DNA of 64,000 nucleotides from Paraburkholderia acidisoli. GTDB lineage: Bacteria > Pseudomonadota > Gammaproteobacteria > Burkholderiales > Burkholderiaceae. The translations under genes and the position numbers were made by a program. The stretch is taken from assembly GCF_009789675.1 (NCBI RefSeq), contig NZ_CP046916.1, positions 682,001 to 746,000 of the forward strand, in the 5' to 3' direction. This document shows positions 13,665 through 22,882 of the stretch, piece by piece (position 1 is the first letter of the stretch; each line of letters opens with the position of its first letter). The notes beneath the pieces are model-generated. The model searched no databases. It saw only the letters and a list, made by a program, of their open reading frames with translations, and had not been told where the DNA came from.

Positions 13665-15380
13665 CTATGGCGACGTCAACGACGAGGTCGCGCACACGAA
13701 GCTCGACGCGCGATTCACGTTGCCCTTGCCGACATAGCGCGCGAAGCCCGGGTAGCGGCACAGCGGCCGCGTGCGGCCGTTGCTCGCCTCGGTGAGATCG
13801 GTCATCACCAGCGTTTCGGGCGCCACGCCGCGTGCGACCCAGTCGTCGAGCGCGCCGAGCAGGTCCACGGACGGAATGAACACGCCGTTGCCGTGCTGAT
13901 AGCCGGGCACCATGTAGAGCCGCATGAAACTGTCCACGCGCGGCTCGCCGTAGCGCGCGATCAGGCTGTTGTAATAGGCGATGGTCTGGTTCGGGCTGAT
14001 GACTTCGTCGGCGAGACCTTGCAGCGTGATGAGCTTGCCGCCGTGCGAGAGATAACGCGCGATGTCGGGGTTCATCGCGCCGATGGTGGTCGAGAGCGTC
14101 ACGAGGCGCTGCTGGTAGCGGCCCGGATGCTCCACGTCGAAATTCGACGAATCGAACGTGGGATCGTGCGTGACGAAGTACTTGACGTACGCGTCGCCTT
14201 GCGCGAACAGATAACCGTTGGCGATGAATTCGAGCTGCGGCAGCCGTTGCGGCGAATGCGCGAGACCGAGCCCGCTCGTGAAGCGCGTGCCCTGAAACAC
14301 GTTGTAGCCGTGGTACGTCTCCACGTTCCACGCGAGCGGATACGGCAGGCGCAGGCCGTCGCGCAGTTTTTCGAGCGTGGCGAGTTGCGGCGGCGTGAGG
14401 CAGTTTTGCGTATTCACGGGGTCCTGCAGCGAGCAGCGCAGCGACCCGATGATTTCCGGCTCCTTCGCGCGGCACGCTTCCACGTCGCTGACGAGGCCGT
14501 CCGCCACGCCGTCGAGCGCGTCGCAGGCCGCGAGCACCCGCGCATACACGCGCTCCAGCAAATGCGGCGGCACGAAGCCGCCGGGCACGCGATATTCGTC
14601 CTGTCCCACTTCCACGCCCAGCAGGCGCACGCCCGAGAAGTTCAGCGCGGGCGCGTTGGCGATCACGCCGTCGTAGTCGTCGGGATAACGCTGGATCACG
14701 GTGTAGCCTTCGCGGCCGCCCGTCGAGCCGCCCGCGAAATACATGTACTGCGGCGCGCGCCCGTAGCCGCGCAGGATCAGCGCGAGCGCCGTGTCGTGCG
14801 CCTTCTTCAGGTGCGCGTAGCCGAAATTCGTCACGGCTTCGTCGAGCAGCCCGAAACTCGCCTCCGACGAATCGCCGATATGTCCCGAGTCGTCGCCGAA
14901 AGTGGCATAGCCGCGCGCGAGCGGGGCGCGGTCGGGCGAGAACGGCACCGGGCCCGTGCCCGTCACCACCACGCCGTTGTAGCCGCCGCCGCCGAATTGC
15001 AGCGCGCGGCCGTTCCAGCGGCTCGGCAGATTCAGTTCGAAGCGGATGTCGGGCGTGCCCGCCGTTTGCGGCCGGATCACGCCGGTGATGCGGCAATAGT
15101 CGCCGTTCTGGTTGCCGGTGGCGGTGGCCGGGATCATCGTGGCGGTTTGCACGAGCGCGCCGCCGGTGGGCAAGCCGATCACGGCGGGCGGAATGACCAC
15201 GCCCGCGAGATCGGCGCAATGGAGCGGCAGCGCAGGCGTGCGCTGCGCGTAAGCATGGCCGCAGGCGAGCAGGGCGAGCGCCGCCCATAACGCGCAACGG
15301 AGCGCGTGGCGCGCGCTCCGTGTGGGTTGTCCTGCCGCGAAGGCGCGGAACGCCGGAATGCGAAACCCCCGACGCCTCAT
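13665..15380 (-). CDS. Tannase/feruloyl esterase family hydrolase
   Basis: This 571-residue protein has a signal peptide (ALWAALALLACGHAYA, cleavage near residue 45). It is an alpha/beta hydrolase of the tannase/feruloyl esterase family: CRITGVIRP, LPSRWNGRALQFGGGGYNG, nucleophile elbow FAGGSTGGREG, RYPDDYDGVIANAPA, LADEVISP with the acid Asp, and YQHGNG with the catalytic His. It would release phenolic acids from esters in the periplasm or outside. The Cys residues that flank Ser and His in the CS-D-HC motif of many members are both Gly here. ATG 15380 overlaps the upstream acyltransferase stop by ATGA. A longer open frame to 16361 is rejected because it runs through opgC. Confidence 0.88.
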   Translation of the reverse strand: MRRRGFRIPAFRAFAAGQPTRSARHALRCALWAALALLACGHAYAQRTPALPLHCADLAGVVIPPAVIGLPTGGALVQTATMIPATATGNQNGDYCRITGVIRPQTAGTPDIRFELNLPSRWNGRALQFGGGGYNGVVVTGTGPVPFSPDRAPLARGYATFGDDSGHIGDSSEASFGLLDEAVTNFGYAHLKKAHDTALALILRGYGRAPQYMYFAGGSTGGREGYTVIQRYPDDYDGVIANAPALNFSGVRLLGVEVGQDEYRVPGGFVPPHLLERVYARVLAACDALDGVADGLVSDVEACRAKEPEIIGSLRCSLQDPVNTQNCLTPPQLATLEKLRDGLRLPYPLAWNVETYHGYNVFQGTRFTSGLGLAHSPQRLPQLEFIANGYLFAQGDAYVKYFVTHDPTFDSSNFDVEHPGRYQQRLVTLSTTIGAMNPDIARYLSHGGKLITLQGLADEVISPNQTIAYYNSLIARYGEPRVDSFMRLYMVPGYQHGNGVFIPSVDLLGALDDWVARGVAPETLVMTDLTEASNGRTRPLCRYPGFARYVGKGNVNRASSFVCATSSLTSP

Positions 15381-16486
15381 CGGCAGCCGGCGCCGTTGAC
15401 GCTCGCGCGCGCCTTCTGGCGCCCGAGCGTGCCGCGCCAGGTTTTGGCGAGCAGGAGCATCGCGGCAATCGCCACCATGTCGCCCGCGAGCGCCGCCGCC
15501 ACGCCCGCCGTGCCGTGCAGCGCGCGCGGCGTGGCCGTATCGACGATCACCGAGATCAGCGTGCCGCCCACGAAGCAGACGAGGCCGGTGCGGCCGACGT
15601 TCACCACCGAGGGCAGCCACGCGGCGAGCCGCGCGATGGTGCCGCGATGCACGAAGTACGCCGCCACGATGGCGACGCCGATAAAGTTCACGACGCGTGA
15701 GAACGCGAGATGCTGTTTCATGGCACCGGGCAAAGGTTGAGTCAGGACGAACAGCTTGACGGCCGCGAACGCCGCGACGGCTACGATCGCCAGCCGCAGG
15801 ATCCAGCGCGCCGTGACCGATGCCTTGAAATCGGCGGACATCGGGTGCAGCCGGCAAAGTATGCCGAACACGAACATCAATTGCCAGGCAAATGGATTGA
15901 ACGACCAGTTGGCGAGGTCGCTCACGCGCAGCAGCGCGGCCAGTTGCGGCGCGAGCGCCCAGATCACGAGGCTCGCGGTGAGGGCGGCGAACGGCGCGCG
16001 GCGGGCGAACGGCACCGTTGCCGGGACACAGAGCGCGAACAGGACATACATGGGCAGCACGCTCGACAGATACGGCTGGCGCGTAAGCGAAAGCGTATGC
16101 AGCGTTTCGCGAATCGGGTGCGCGGCGAACGGCGCCCAGCCGCTCAGGTCGGCGGCGGTGGCGTTCAGGTGCGAGGCCGCGAGCAGCGCGCCCGAGAGCA
16201 GCGTGAGCACGGCCGTGAGCAGGTAGGCCCGGTAAATTTCCCAGCTGCGTTTGAAAAAACGCCCTTGCGCCGCGCCCACGCCGCGATGCGCGAGCACCGC
16301 CTCGTAGGCGGCGGCCGAGGCATAGCCGCCGAGAAACACGAACACTTCGGCGGTATCGCACAGCGCATAGGCGTGCAGCGTCAAATGCGACAACGCGCTG
16401 CCGGGAATGTGATCGATCACGATCACGATCAACACGACACCGCGGAAAAAGTCGACTTCGATCGAACGTCCCTGACGGGAATCCAT
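15377..16486 (-). CDS. opgC: OpgC-like membrane acyltransferase
   Basis: This 369-residue integral membrane protein has start ATG 16486 preceded by GAGGG; an in-frame upstream extension to 16591 looks non-coding. The first lines EVDFFRGVVLIVIVIDHIPG and EVFVFLGGYASAAAYEAVL match OpgC, the acyltransferase that adds succinyl groups to osmoregulated periplasmic glucans. About ten hydrophobic segments follow (AYLLTAVLTLLSGALLA, LPMYVLFALCVPA, IFGI-like motifs, LICF-type helices). The stop overlaps the esterase start. Pairing an acyltransferase with a secreted esterase suggests linked acyl modification, but the shared substrate is inference. Confidence 0.8.
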   Translation of the reverse strand: MDSRQGRSIEVDFFRGVVLIVIVIDHIPGSALSHLTLHAYALCDTAEVFVFLGGYASAAAYEAVLAHRGVGAAQGRFFKRSWEIYRAYLLTAVLTLLSGALLAASHLNATAADLSGWAPFAAHPIRETLHTLSLTRQPYLSSVLPMYVLFALCVPATVPFARRAPFAALTASLVIWALAPQLAALLRVSDLANWSFNPFAWQLMFVFGILCRLHPMSADFKASVTARWILRLAIVAVAAFAAVKLFVLTQPLPGAMKQHLAFSRVVNFIGVAIVAAYFVHRGTIARLAAWLPSVVNVGRTGLVCFVGGTLISVIVDTATPRALHGTAGVAAALAGDMVAIAAMLLLAKTWRGTLGRQKARASVNGAGCR

Positions 16487-16754
16487 GTGGCCCTCGCTGA
16501 CTGGCGGGCCGCCCGCCCGAACGTCATGACGACATGAACGGCGGCCTCGCGATGAAAGGAGAAGGCAAGCTCGCTGCGCTTCCTCTTGCACGTACGAACG
16601 GAAGACGCAGGTATTGTTCCCCGCGCGAGGCCCAAACCCGCCGTTTCGCGCCGATTAAGCCGAAGATGACGCGCGCGCCATGTTGCCGTCAGGCGCGTGA
16701 CAGTCTGCCGCCGGAGGACGGGCGGCGCCGCGCGGCCGTGGCGCGCACAACGAA

Positions 16755-16788
16755 AAATGCGCCGTCCCGCTCGTGGCGGAAACGGCGC
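16755..16788 (-). terminator. Rho-independent terminator of the autotransporter gene
   Basis: ATGCGCCGT (16755-16763) pairs with ACGGCGCAT (16780-16788). Read on the minus strand the stem is followed by TTTTT, the right polarity for the gene ending at 16849. The remainder of 16487-16848 holds the opgC upstream region and no other clear gene. Confidence 0.75.
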
Positions 16789-16848
16789 ATGGCCAGATGT
16801 CCAACGAATCGACGGCGTGACATCAAACCGTCGAAAAGCTCAGAACCC

Positions 16849-19800
16849 TCAGAACTGATACCCGACCCGCACCTGGCCCTGCTGCGCCGAGGCGTGCGTC
16901 GTGTTGATCAGCGCGTCGTAGCTCAGCGAGACCGAAAGATTCTTCTTCGGATGCAGCGTCACGCCCGCGCCCGCCGTGAAATAGCCGCGCGGCAGGCTCG
17001 TGCCCGGCGCCGTGAACAGCGTGCCGTCGCTGGCCGCCACGCTCATCGCGCGGTTCGCGTCGAGCAGTTCGTGCGCGTAGCCGAGGCGCAACTGCGCGTT
17101 CACGGGGCGCAGCGCGTCGCCGAAGGCACGGTCGACGGTCACGCCCACGTACGGTTGCAGGCTGCGCACGTTGTCGGTGCCCACGGCGAGATCCTGGCCG
17201 CCCGCGCCGCTTTCGCTGAAGGCGTCGGCGTGGAAGTACGCGTAGCGCAGGCCCACGCTCGGCGTCACCGTGAAGCTGCCGAGCGTCATCGGCAGGCTCG
17301 CCTGGCCGCCCAGGTTGAATTCCTCGCCCGAGTGGTCGCCTTCGGCCGTGCCGACCGCGCCGAACGGACGCTTCTGCGACATGAAATCCACGCCCACGCC
17401 GAGCGTCGCGCCCAGGTTGACCGGACCGTAGGCGCGGCCGCCGTAGAGCGCGGCGCGCAGCGCGTCGGTGGTGCCCGAGTCGCCCGTGTTCGATTCGTCG
17501 ATGTCGGTGTGGTCGTAGCCCACCGCGATGCCGGTCGTGTACGCGCCCACCTGGTGTTCGAGACCCGCGAGGAAGCCGTAGCGGTCCGCCTGGAAGCCCG
17601 GCGCGCCGTTGCTGCCGCCCACCTTGGTCTGAATGCCCGTGGCCGTGATCCAGCCGGCCGGGTTGCCGGCGCTGGCGCCCGCGCCCGCATTCGCGAGGCG
17701 GCCGAGCAGCGCGGCGCTTTCGGCCTGCGAGGCGAGGATCGCCGAAGTGCCCGCCGCCGTGTAGATGCTGGTGTTGTTCGGCGCGACCACGGTCGTGCCC
17801 GTGCCGGTGCCGGAGAGCACGAGCTGCACGTTGTTCGCGCCGTAGCTCACCGCCTGGGTCAGCGTGCCGATGTTCGCCGTGCCCGAACTCGTGACGCTGC
17901 TGAAGGTGCCGCTCACGCCGCCCGCCGCCGTCACCAGCGTGTAGGTGTGCGCCGAGTAGGTGCCCGGATCGTAGGTGATCGCGAGCACGCCGTTGAGCGT
18001 CGCCTTGCCGTTCACCGCGAGCTGCGAAGCGGCGGTCGGGCTCACTTCGATGGCGAGCGTGGCCGTGGAAGCCTGCGCGTAGTTGCCGCCCACGGTGAGC
18101 GTGCCGATCGAGCCGCCCGGCTGGACCGTGCCCGAATTGTTCACGCTGCCCGCGACCGTGCCGTGGCCGCGCAGCGTGCCGGCGGCGTCGACATTGGCGG
18201 TGCCGCCGAGCACGGCCGATGCGTTGTCCGCGTCGCCCACTTCGAGCAGGCCCGCGCTCACTTCCGTCGTGCCCGTGTAGCCGCTGCTGTTGCCGTCGAG
18301 GATCAACGAGCCCGTACCTTGCTTGACGATCGAGCCGCTGCCCGTGAACGCGCCGGCGTACGTGCCGCTCGCGTTGGCGAGCGTGAGCTTCTGCGCGCCG
18401 AGCGCCACCGTGCCGGAGCCCGAGAGGTTTTGCACCGTCGCGCCCGAGGTCGTGCCCGAGATGTCGAGCGTGCCGTTGGTCGTCACGCCGCTCGATGCCG
18501 CGATGCTGCCGCTGCCCGTGAGCGCGAGCGTGGCGCCCGTGGCCACCGAGGTGCCGCCCGTGTAGGTGCTGGCGGTCGTGAGCGTTTCCTTGCCGCCCGT
18601 CACGCTCACGCCGCCCGTGCCGCTGATCGCGCCGCTGTAGGTGCCCGCCGCGTTCGAAAGCGTGAGCGTCTTGCTGCCGAGCGCGACCGTGCCGTTGCCC
18701 GAGAGCGTCGTGATCGACGCGCCCGAGGTCGTGCCCGAAATGTCGAGCGCGCCCGCGTTGGTCACGCTGCTCGACGCCGCGATGCTGCCGCTGCCGGTGA
18801 GCGCGAGCGTGGCGCCACTCGAGATCGACGTCGCGCCCGTGTAGGTGTTCGCGCCCGAGAGCGTCTGGTTGCCCGTGACGGTGACCGCGCCGCTGCCCGC
18901 GACCGTGCCGCCGAAGCTGCCGCCCGAAAGCGTCGCGCCGCCGCTGCCGACCGTCACCGTGCCGGTGCCCGAGAGATTGCCGAGCGTGCCTTGCACCTGC
19001 AGCGTGCCGTTGTTGACGACGTTCGCGAGGATGATGTCGCCCGAATCGGACAGGATCAGCGTGGCGCCGGTCTGGATCAGCGTCGTGCCCGTGTAGGTGC
19101 TCACGCCCGTGAGCGTTTGCGTGCCGCTCACGAGCGTGAGGCCGCCCGTGCCCGAGATCGAGCCGCTGAAGACGCCGCTCGCGTTGGTGAGCGTGAGCGT
19201 CTGGCCGCCGAGGTTGACGGTGCCGCTGCCCGCGAGGCTCGCGATGGAGGTGCCGGCCGTCGTGCCGGAAATGTCGAGCGCGCCGTTGGCGGTCACCGCC
19301 GATTGCGCGAGGCTGCCCGTGCCGGTGAGCGCGAGCGTCGCGCCGCTGGCGACCGTGGTCGCGCCCGAGTACGTGTTGGTGCCCGACAGCGAAACCGTGC
19401 CCGCGCCCACGTTGACCGCGGAGAAGTTCGAGATCGCGCCGTTGTAGGTGAAGGCGTTGCCCGAGCCCGGCGTCATCGTGAGCGTGCTCGTGCCGGTGCC
19501 GCCGCTCATGTCGCCGGTGACCGAGGCCACGCTGCCGAGGATCGACACCGTGCTGTTGCCGCTGCCGAGGTCGATGGCCTTGCCCGTGCCGTCGGCCTTG
19601 ATCGTGCCGTAGTTGGTGACCGTCGACGCATTGCCGCCCGTCGAGACCACGGCTTCCGAGCCGCCGCCTTCGAGCGTGCCCGTGGCTTCGTTCGTGATCG
19701 ACACGGTGAAGGCGTTGGCCGCGCCCGTCACGGCAATCGCGCCCGCGCTCGAACCGTAGATGAGGCCGCTGTTGTCGACGGACGTATTGGCGTAGATGCC

Positions 19801-21132
19801 CTGCGTCGGGATCGCGGCGCTCGTGACCGGGTCTTTGTCGAGACCCGCGAGCGTGATGCCGCGGCCGAGGCCGCTGTTGGCCGTGCCGTCGCTGTTGGTG
19901 GCCGAGTTGTAGCCGGCGATGGTGCCCGTGTTGACGATCGTGCCGCCGCCCACGGTCACGCCTTCGCTCGTGTCGTTGTACGCGTGCAGCGACTGGATCG
20001 TGCCCGAGTTGGTGAGGTTGACGAGGCCGTCCACGTCCACGCCGTCGCCGTCCGAGCCCTTGCCGTCGTTCAGGCCGTCCGCGTTGCCGTTGCCGGTGAT
20101 GGTGCCCGCGTTTTTGACGGTGACGACTTCTTTCGCGTTGAAGCCGTCGATGTTGATGCCCGAGCCGTCGTCGCCCTTGATGACGCCGCCCTTCGCGTTG
20201 GTGACGGAGAGCGTGAAGGTGCCGTCGCCCGCGGGATCGGCGCCGCCCGTGATGCCGTGGCGGCCGCCTTCGATCACGCCCGTGGCTTCGTTGGTGACGG
20301 CCACGCCCGAGTTGTTCTGCGCGTCGATGCCGTCGCTGCTGTCGCTGAGCGCAATCTGGACCGGGCCGTCGCTGGTCGCCACCGTGCCGACCGAGTTGTA
20401 CGAATAGATCGTGCCGGCGTTGTCGATGGTGCCGTTCACGCCCGGGCGCACCGCGTCGGCCTCGTAGGCCTGAATGAGCCCGGTCACGCCGTTGTAGACG
20501 GAGTTGGCGCCGGTCATGATCTTGTTGAAGTCGATCGCCTGTGCACCGCCGATGCTCGCGTTGTACGAGATGATCTTGCCGTAGTTGGTGATCGCGACGT
20601 TGTTGTCGGCGTACTGGATCTGGATCGCGTCGTTGTCCGCCGCCGAGATGACCGCGCCCGCATTGTTGATGACGGTGAGCGAAAGCGGGTCCGACTTGTC
20701 ACGAATCGCGCGGCCGGCATTGTCGCCCGTCAGGGTTTCCGTGATCGTGCCGTTGTTCGTGATGGTGCCCGTGCCCTTTGCGGCGATCGAATTGCTGCCG
20801 TCGCTCACGTTGAGCGTGACGCCGCTATTCACCGTGACCGAGCCGTTGGCCGCGAGATTCTGCGAGGTCGTGCTGTTCGCGGAGAGCACGATATTGCTGC
20901 TGGCCGCGTGCGCGTAGCCTTGCGCGAACAGCGCCGTTGCGAGCGCAACGATCTGCGCGATGCGCTGCTTGCGGAACAGGCTGTCCGCGCGTTCGCGGGC
21001 GGGATTGCCGATGCGGCCCGTGGCCGTTTGCCCCGCGCCTGCCTGGCTTCCCGCGTTCGCCTTGCCGGTCTCGGCGATCGCCTGCATGACGCCCAACGCG
21101 TGATTGAACACGACTCGGTAGATGTGATTCAT
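16849..21132 (-). CDS. Type Va autotransporter with ESPR and repeat passenger
   Basis: This 1427-residue protein has an N-terminal extended signal peptide region (MNHIYRVVFNHALGVMQ) and then a signal core (IVALATALFAQGYAHA) ending near residue 77. The first part of the passenger (about 80-550) is a beta-helix rich in TNxGTI turns (ITNNGTITET, VKNAGTITGNG). Residues 570-930 hold four repeats of about 85-90 residues with autotransporter-associated beta-strand motifs (TYSGATTVASGATLALTG). The C-terminal roughly 280 residues form the beta-barrel (GFLAGLEHQVGAYTTGIAVG, RLGYAHELLDANRAM) ending VRVGYQF. It should display a surface adhesin or fibre-like passenger. It is the only gene on its transcript, with its own terminator. 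Confidence 0.92.
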   Translation of the reverse strand: MNHIYRVVFNHALGVMQAIAETGKANAGSQAGAGQTATGRIGNPARERADSLFRKQRIAQIVALATALFAQGYAHAASSNIVLSANSTTSQNLAANGSVTVNSGVTLNVSDGSNSIAAKGTGTITNNGTITETLTGDNAGRAIRDKSDPLSLTVINNAGAVISAADNDAIQIQYADNNVAITNYGKIISYNASIGGAQAIDFNKIMTGANSVYNGVTGLIQAYEADAVRPGVNGTIDNAGTIYSYNSVGTVATSDGPVQIALSDSSDGIDAQNNSGVAVTNEATGVIEGGRHGITGGADPAGDGTFTLSVTNAKGGVIKGDDGSGINIDGFNAKEVVTVKNAGTITGNGNADGLNDGKGSDGDGVDVDGLVNLTNSGTIQSLHAYNDTSEGVTVGGGTIVNTGTIAGYNSATNSDGTANSGLGRGITLAGLDKDPVTSAAIPTQGIYANTSVDNSGLIYGSSAGAIAVTGAANAFTVSITNEATGTLEGGGSEAVVSTGGNASTVTNYGTIKADGTGKAIDLGSGNSTVSILGSVASVTGDMSGGTGTSTLTMTPGSGNAFTYNGAISNFSAVNVGAGTVSLSGTNTYSGATTVASGATLALTGTGSLAQSAVTANGALDISGTTAGTSIASLAGSGTVNLGGQTLTLTNASGVFSGSISGTGGLTLVSGTQTLTGVSTYTGTTLIQTGATLILSDSGDIILANVVNNGTLQVQGTLGNLSGTGTVTVGSGGATLSGGSFGGTVAGSGAVTVTGNQTLSGANTYTGATSISSGATLALTGSGSIAASSSVTNAGALDISGTTSGASITTLSGNGTVALGSKTLTLSNAAGTYSGAISGTGGVSVTGGKETLTTASTYTGGTSVATGATLALTGSGSIAASSGVTTNGTLDISGTTSGATVQNLSGSGTVALGAQKLTLANASGTYAGAFTGSGSIVKQGTGSLILDGNSSGYTGTTEVSAGLLEVGDADNASAVLGGTANVDAAGTLRGHGTVAGSVNNSGTVQPGGSIGTLTVGGNYAQASTATLAIEVSPTAASQLAVNGKATLNGVLAITYDPGTYSAHTYTLVTAAGGVSGTFSSVTSSGTANIGTLTQAVSYGANNVQLVLSGTGTGTTVVAPNNTSIYTAAGTSAILASQAESAALLGRLANAGAGASAGNPAGWITATGIQTKVGGSNGAPGFQADRYGFLAGLEHQVGAYTTGIAVGYDHTDIDESNTGDSGTTDALRAALYGGRAYGPVNLGATLGVGVDFMSQKRPFGAVGTAEGDHSGEEFNLGGQASLPMTLGSFTVTPSVGLRYAYFHADAFSESGAGGQDLAVGTDNVRSLQPYVGVTVDRAFGDALRPVNAQLRLGYAHELLDANRAMSVAASDGTLFTAPGTSLPRGYFTAGAGVTLHPKKNLSVSLSYDALINTTHASAQQGQVRVGYQF
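18260..19410 (-). repeat. Tandem passenger repeats in the autotransporter
   Basis: About four imperfect units of 250-280 bases each contain near-identical stretches such as GTGAGCGCGAGCGTGGCGCC (plus-strand view near 18527, 18803 and 19325, with a weaker copy near 19050). They encode the ALTGSGSIAASS / DISGTTSGA / YTGGTSVATG unit. High DNA identity makes copy number liable to change by recombination. Confidence 0.7.
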
Positions 21133-21480
21133 CGCTGCATTTTTCTCGTTCTGTCGGCGCTGTCTTCGACGAGCAACCTTGGTGGATCGGCCAATCCGGG
21201 CATGTCGGTCAGTCCACGTGTCAGGCAGTCGGAAACGCAGCCAGGCGGTCGATGCGGGTAGCGCCGCGCCTCGTCGTTCACGAGCTTCTGATGGGTGATG
21301 GAGTGGCCGCGCAAAGCTGCTTGCTGCCGGGGCACGGGTCTCCCGCTTCGGAAGTTATTTCTTGTAAGGACGCGGGCCCGGCATGGCGCAAATGGCGCGA
21401 AAGCCCCGGCCTGGCGCTTACGGGGCGCTATTCAGCCACGCGGATATGACGTGTCCGTGACGTCTTTTGAAAGGAGTTGA
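21133..21480 (-). promoter_or_regulatory. Upstream region of the autotransporter gene (no gene seen)
   Basis: These 348 bases lie between the acyltransferase stop and the autotransporter start on the minus strand. They must carry the autotransporter promoter, but I cannot point to convincing -35/-10 boxes. Small open frames here look like noise. Confidence 0.35.
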
Positions 21481-22659
21481 TTACGGCGTATTACGCGCGG
21501 GAAGGTCGGCCGGGGCAGGCGAGCGGGGGGACGAAGACTCGGGCGCAGACCCGGCGGAGGCCGGCGGAAGCGGTTGCGCGCTCAACCAGAACGCGCGCGC
21601 GAGCAGGGCGCGGCGCACGGGCACATCGAAAAAACGCTCGACGCACCACGCAAGCAGCACCACGCCGGGCAGCAGCGCGAGCGCCGTGACGCCGAGCGGA
21701 TGCGGCAGCCACCGTTGGCGCGTCATGAGGTCCTGCAGGAGGAACGCAAACGGCACGTGCAGCACATAGATGCCGTAGGAGACAAAGCCCGCGAACGCGA
21801 ACCACGGCGCGCAGCGCGCGGAAGGTTCGATGCGCGAGGCGGCCCACACCACGGCGGGCAGCGCCACGAGCACGAGCGCGAGATTGGTGGCGGCTTGCCA
21901 TGCGCGCGGCACCGGCGCGACGAGCAAGCCAATGGCGAGCGCGACCACGGCGAACGCGGCGGCGTCGCTGGTCGTGCCGCTCGGGGCATCACCGCCGTGC
22001 CATCGATACAACAGCAAACCCGCGGGAAACGCGTAGCCCACGCGCGCAAAGCCGAGATGGAAGGTGGGCCAGAGCGCGCCGCCGTCGATCCCGCTCGTGA
22101 ATGCGGCCACCGTGAGTGCAAATGCACAGATCGCCATGATCGCGAGCAGCACGCGCGTGCCCAGATAGCGATGCCACACGCCGTAACTCACGCTGGCGAG
22201 CAGTTCGAAAAACAGCGACCACGCGGGAAAATCGAGCGGATAAAAGTAGTGCTGCACGCCGGGCCACGGATACAGCGTGCGCATCGCGGCGGGAAACGGC
22301 AGCATCAACACGCCCGTGGGCAGCGCGGAAGCGATCAGCGGCCAGTCGGACACGGGCAGGCGCATGGCCAGCGCGAGCGTGCCGAGCACGAGGCCCGCGA
22401 GATAGAGCGGGTAGAGGCGAATGAGCCGCAGCGTGGCGTATTGCACGCGATCCAGCGCGCCGCTGCGAAGTTTGCGATCGTAAGCACTGCCGATCACAAA
22501 GCCGCTCATGGCGAAGAACAGGTCGACGGCGAGATAGCCGTGCGTCGTGCGGTGCAACTGGAACAGATACGGAAAGTGCACGAGCACGACGACCAGCGCG
22601 GCGGCACCGCGCAGGCCATCCAGCGTTGCATATCTCGGCGGCGAACCAGGCTGGCGCAT
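21481..22659 (-). CDS. Acyltransferase-3 family membrane protein
   Basis: This 392-residue protein begins YATLDGLRGAAALVVVLVHF, the hallmark of acyltransferase-3 proteins with the active His in the first helix. It continues LAVDLFFAMSGFVIGSAYD, LRLIRLYPLYLAGLVLG, PAWSLFFELLASVSYG and GIYVLHVPFAFLLQ. There are about ten transmembrane helices. Such enzymes move acetyl or similar groups onto sugars of LPS, exopolysaccharide or small molecules at the inner membrane. The cytoplasmic tail is Pro/Ser rich. It stands alone between msrC and the autotransporter, so the substrate cannot be inferred. Confidence 0.88.
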   Translation of the reverse strand: MRQPGSPPRYATLDGLRGAAALVVVLVHFPYLFQLHRTTHGYLAVDLFFAMSGFVIGSAYDRKLRSGALDRVQYATLRLIRLYPLYLAGLVLGTLALAMRLPVSDWPLIASALPTGVLMLPFPAAMRTLYPWPGVQHYFYPLDFPAWSLFFELLASVSYGVWHRYLGTRVLLAIMAICAFALTVAAFTSGIDGGALWPTFHLGFARVGYAFPAGLLLYRWHGGDAPSGTTSDAAAFAVVALAIGLLVAPVPRAWQAATNLALVLVALPAVVWAASRIEPSARCAPWFAFAGFVSYGIYVLHVPFAFLLQDLMTRQRWLPHPLGVTALALLPGVVLLAWCVERFFDVPVRRALLARAFWLSAQPLPPASAGSAPESSSPRSPAPADLPARNTP

Positions 22660-22882
22660 GATGCCCTTTCGCGAGAGCGGCGAAACGAATCAACGAATCG
22701 CCTTGGGGGGGTGACCTCGATTGGGTCGCCCCTCGGGTCACACTTTTTTCTCACGAAATTTTGCAGCGCGCCATCGCGTTCGGGCTCAGGTCTGGAGATT
22801 GTCCGAATCGACCTGGGGCGATGGGCTCATCGAGCGTTGGCCGCGCGCAATGTCTTCAAACCATGCGCTTTTAGCCGGATTT

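Noticed and set aside
13665..16361. Single 898-codon minus-strand protein
   Set aside because: The N-terminal 300 codons run out of frame through opgC; the tannase-family protein has a clear start with signal peptide at 15380.
16534..21261. A 1575-codon open frame on the plus strand opposite the autotransporter
   Set aside because: It is an antisense shadow: extremely Arg/Ala/Val rich with no domain features, created by GC-rich third positions of the real gene.
22711..22747. GTGACC...GGTCAC stem followed by TTTTTT on the plus strand
   Set aside because: It has the polarity of a plus-strand terminator but both neighbouring genes are on the minus strand and no plus-strand gene ends here.
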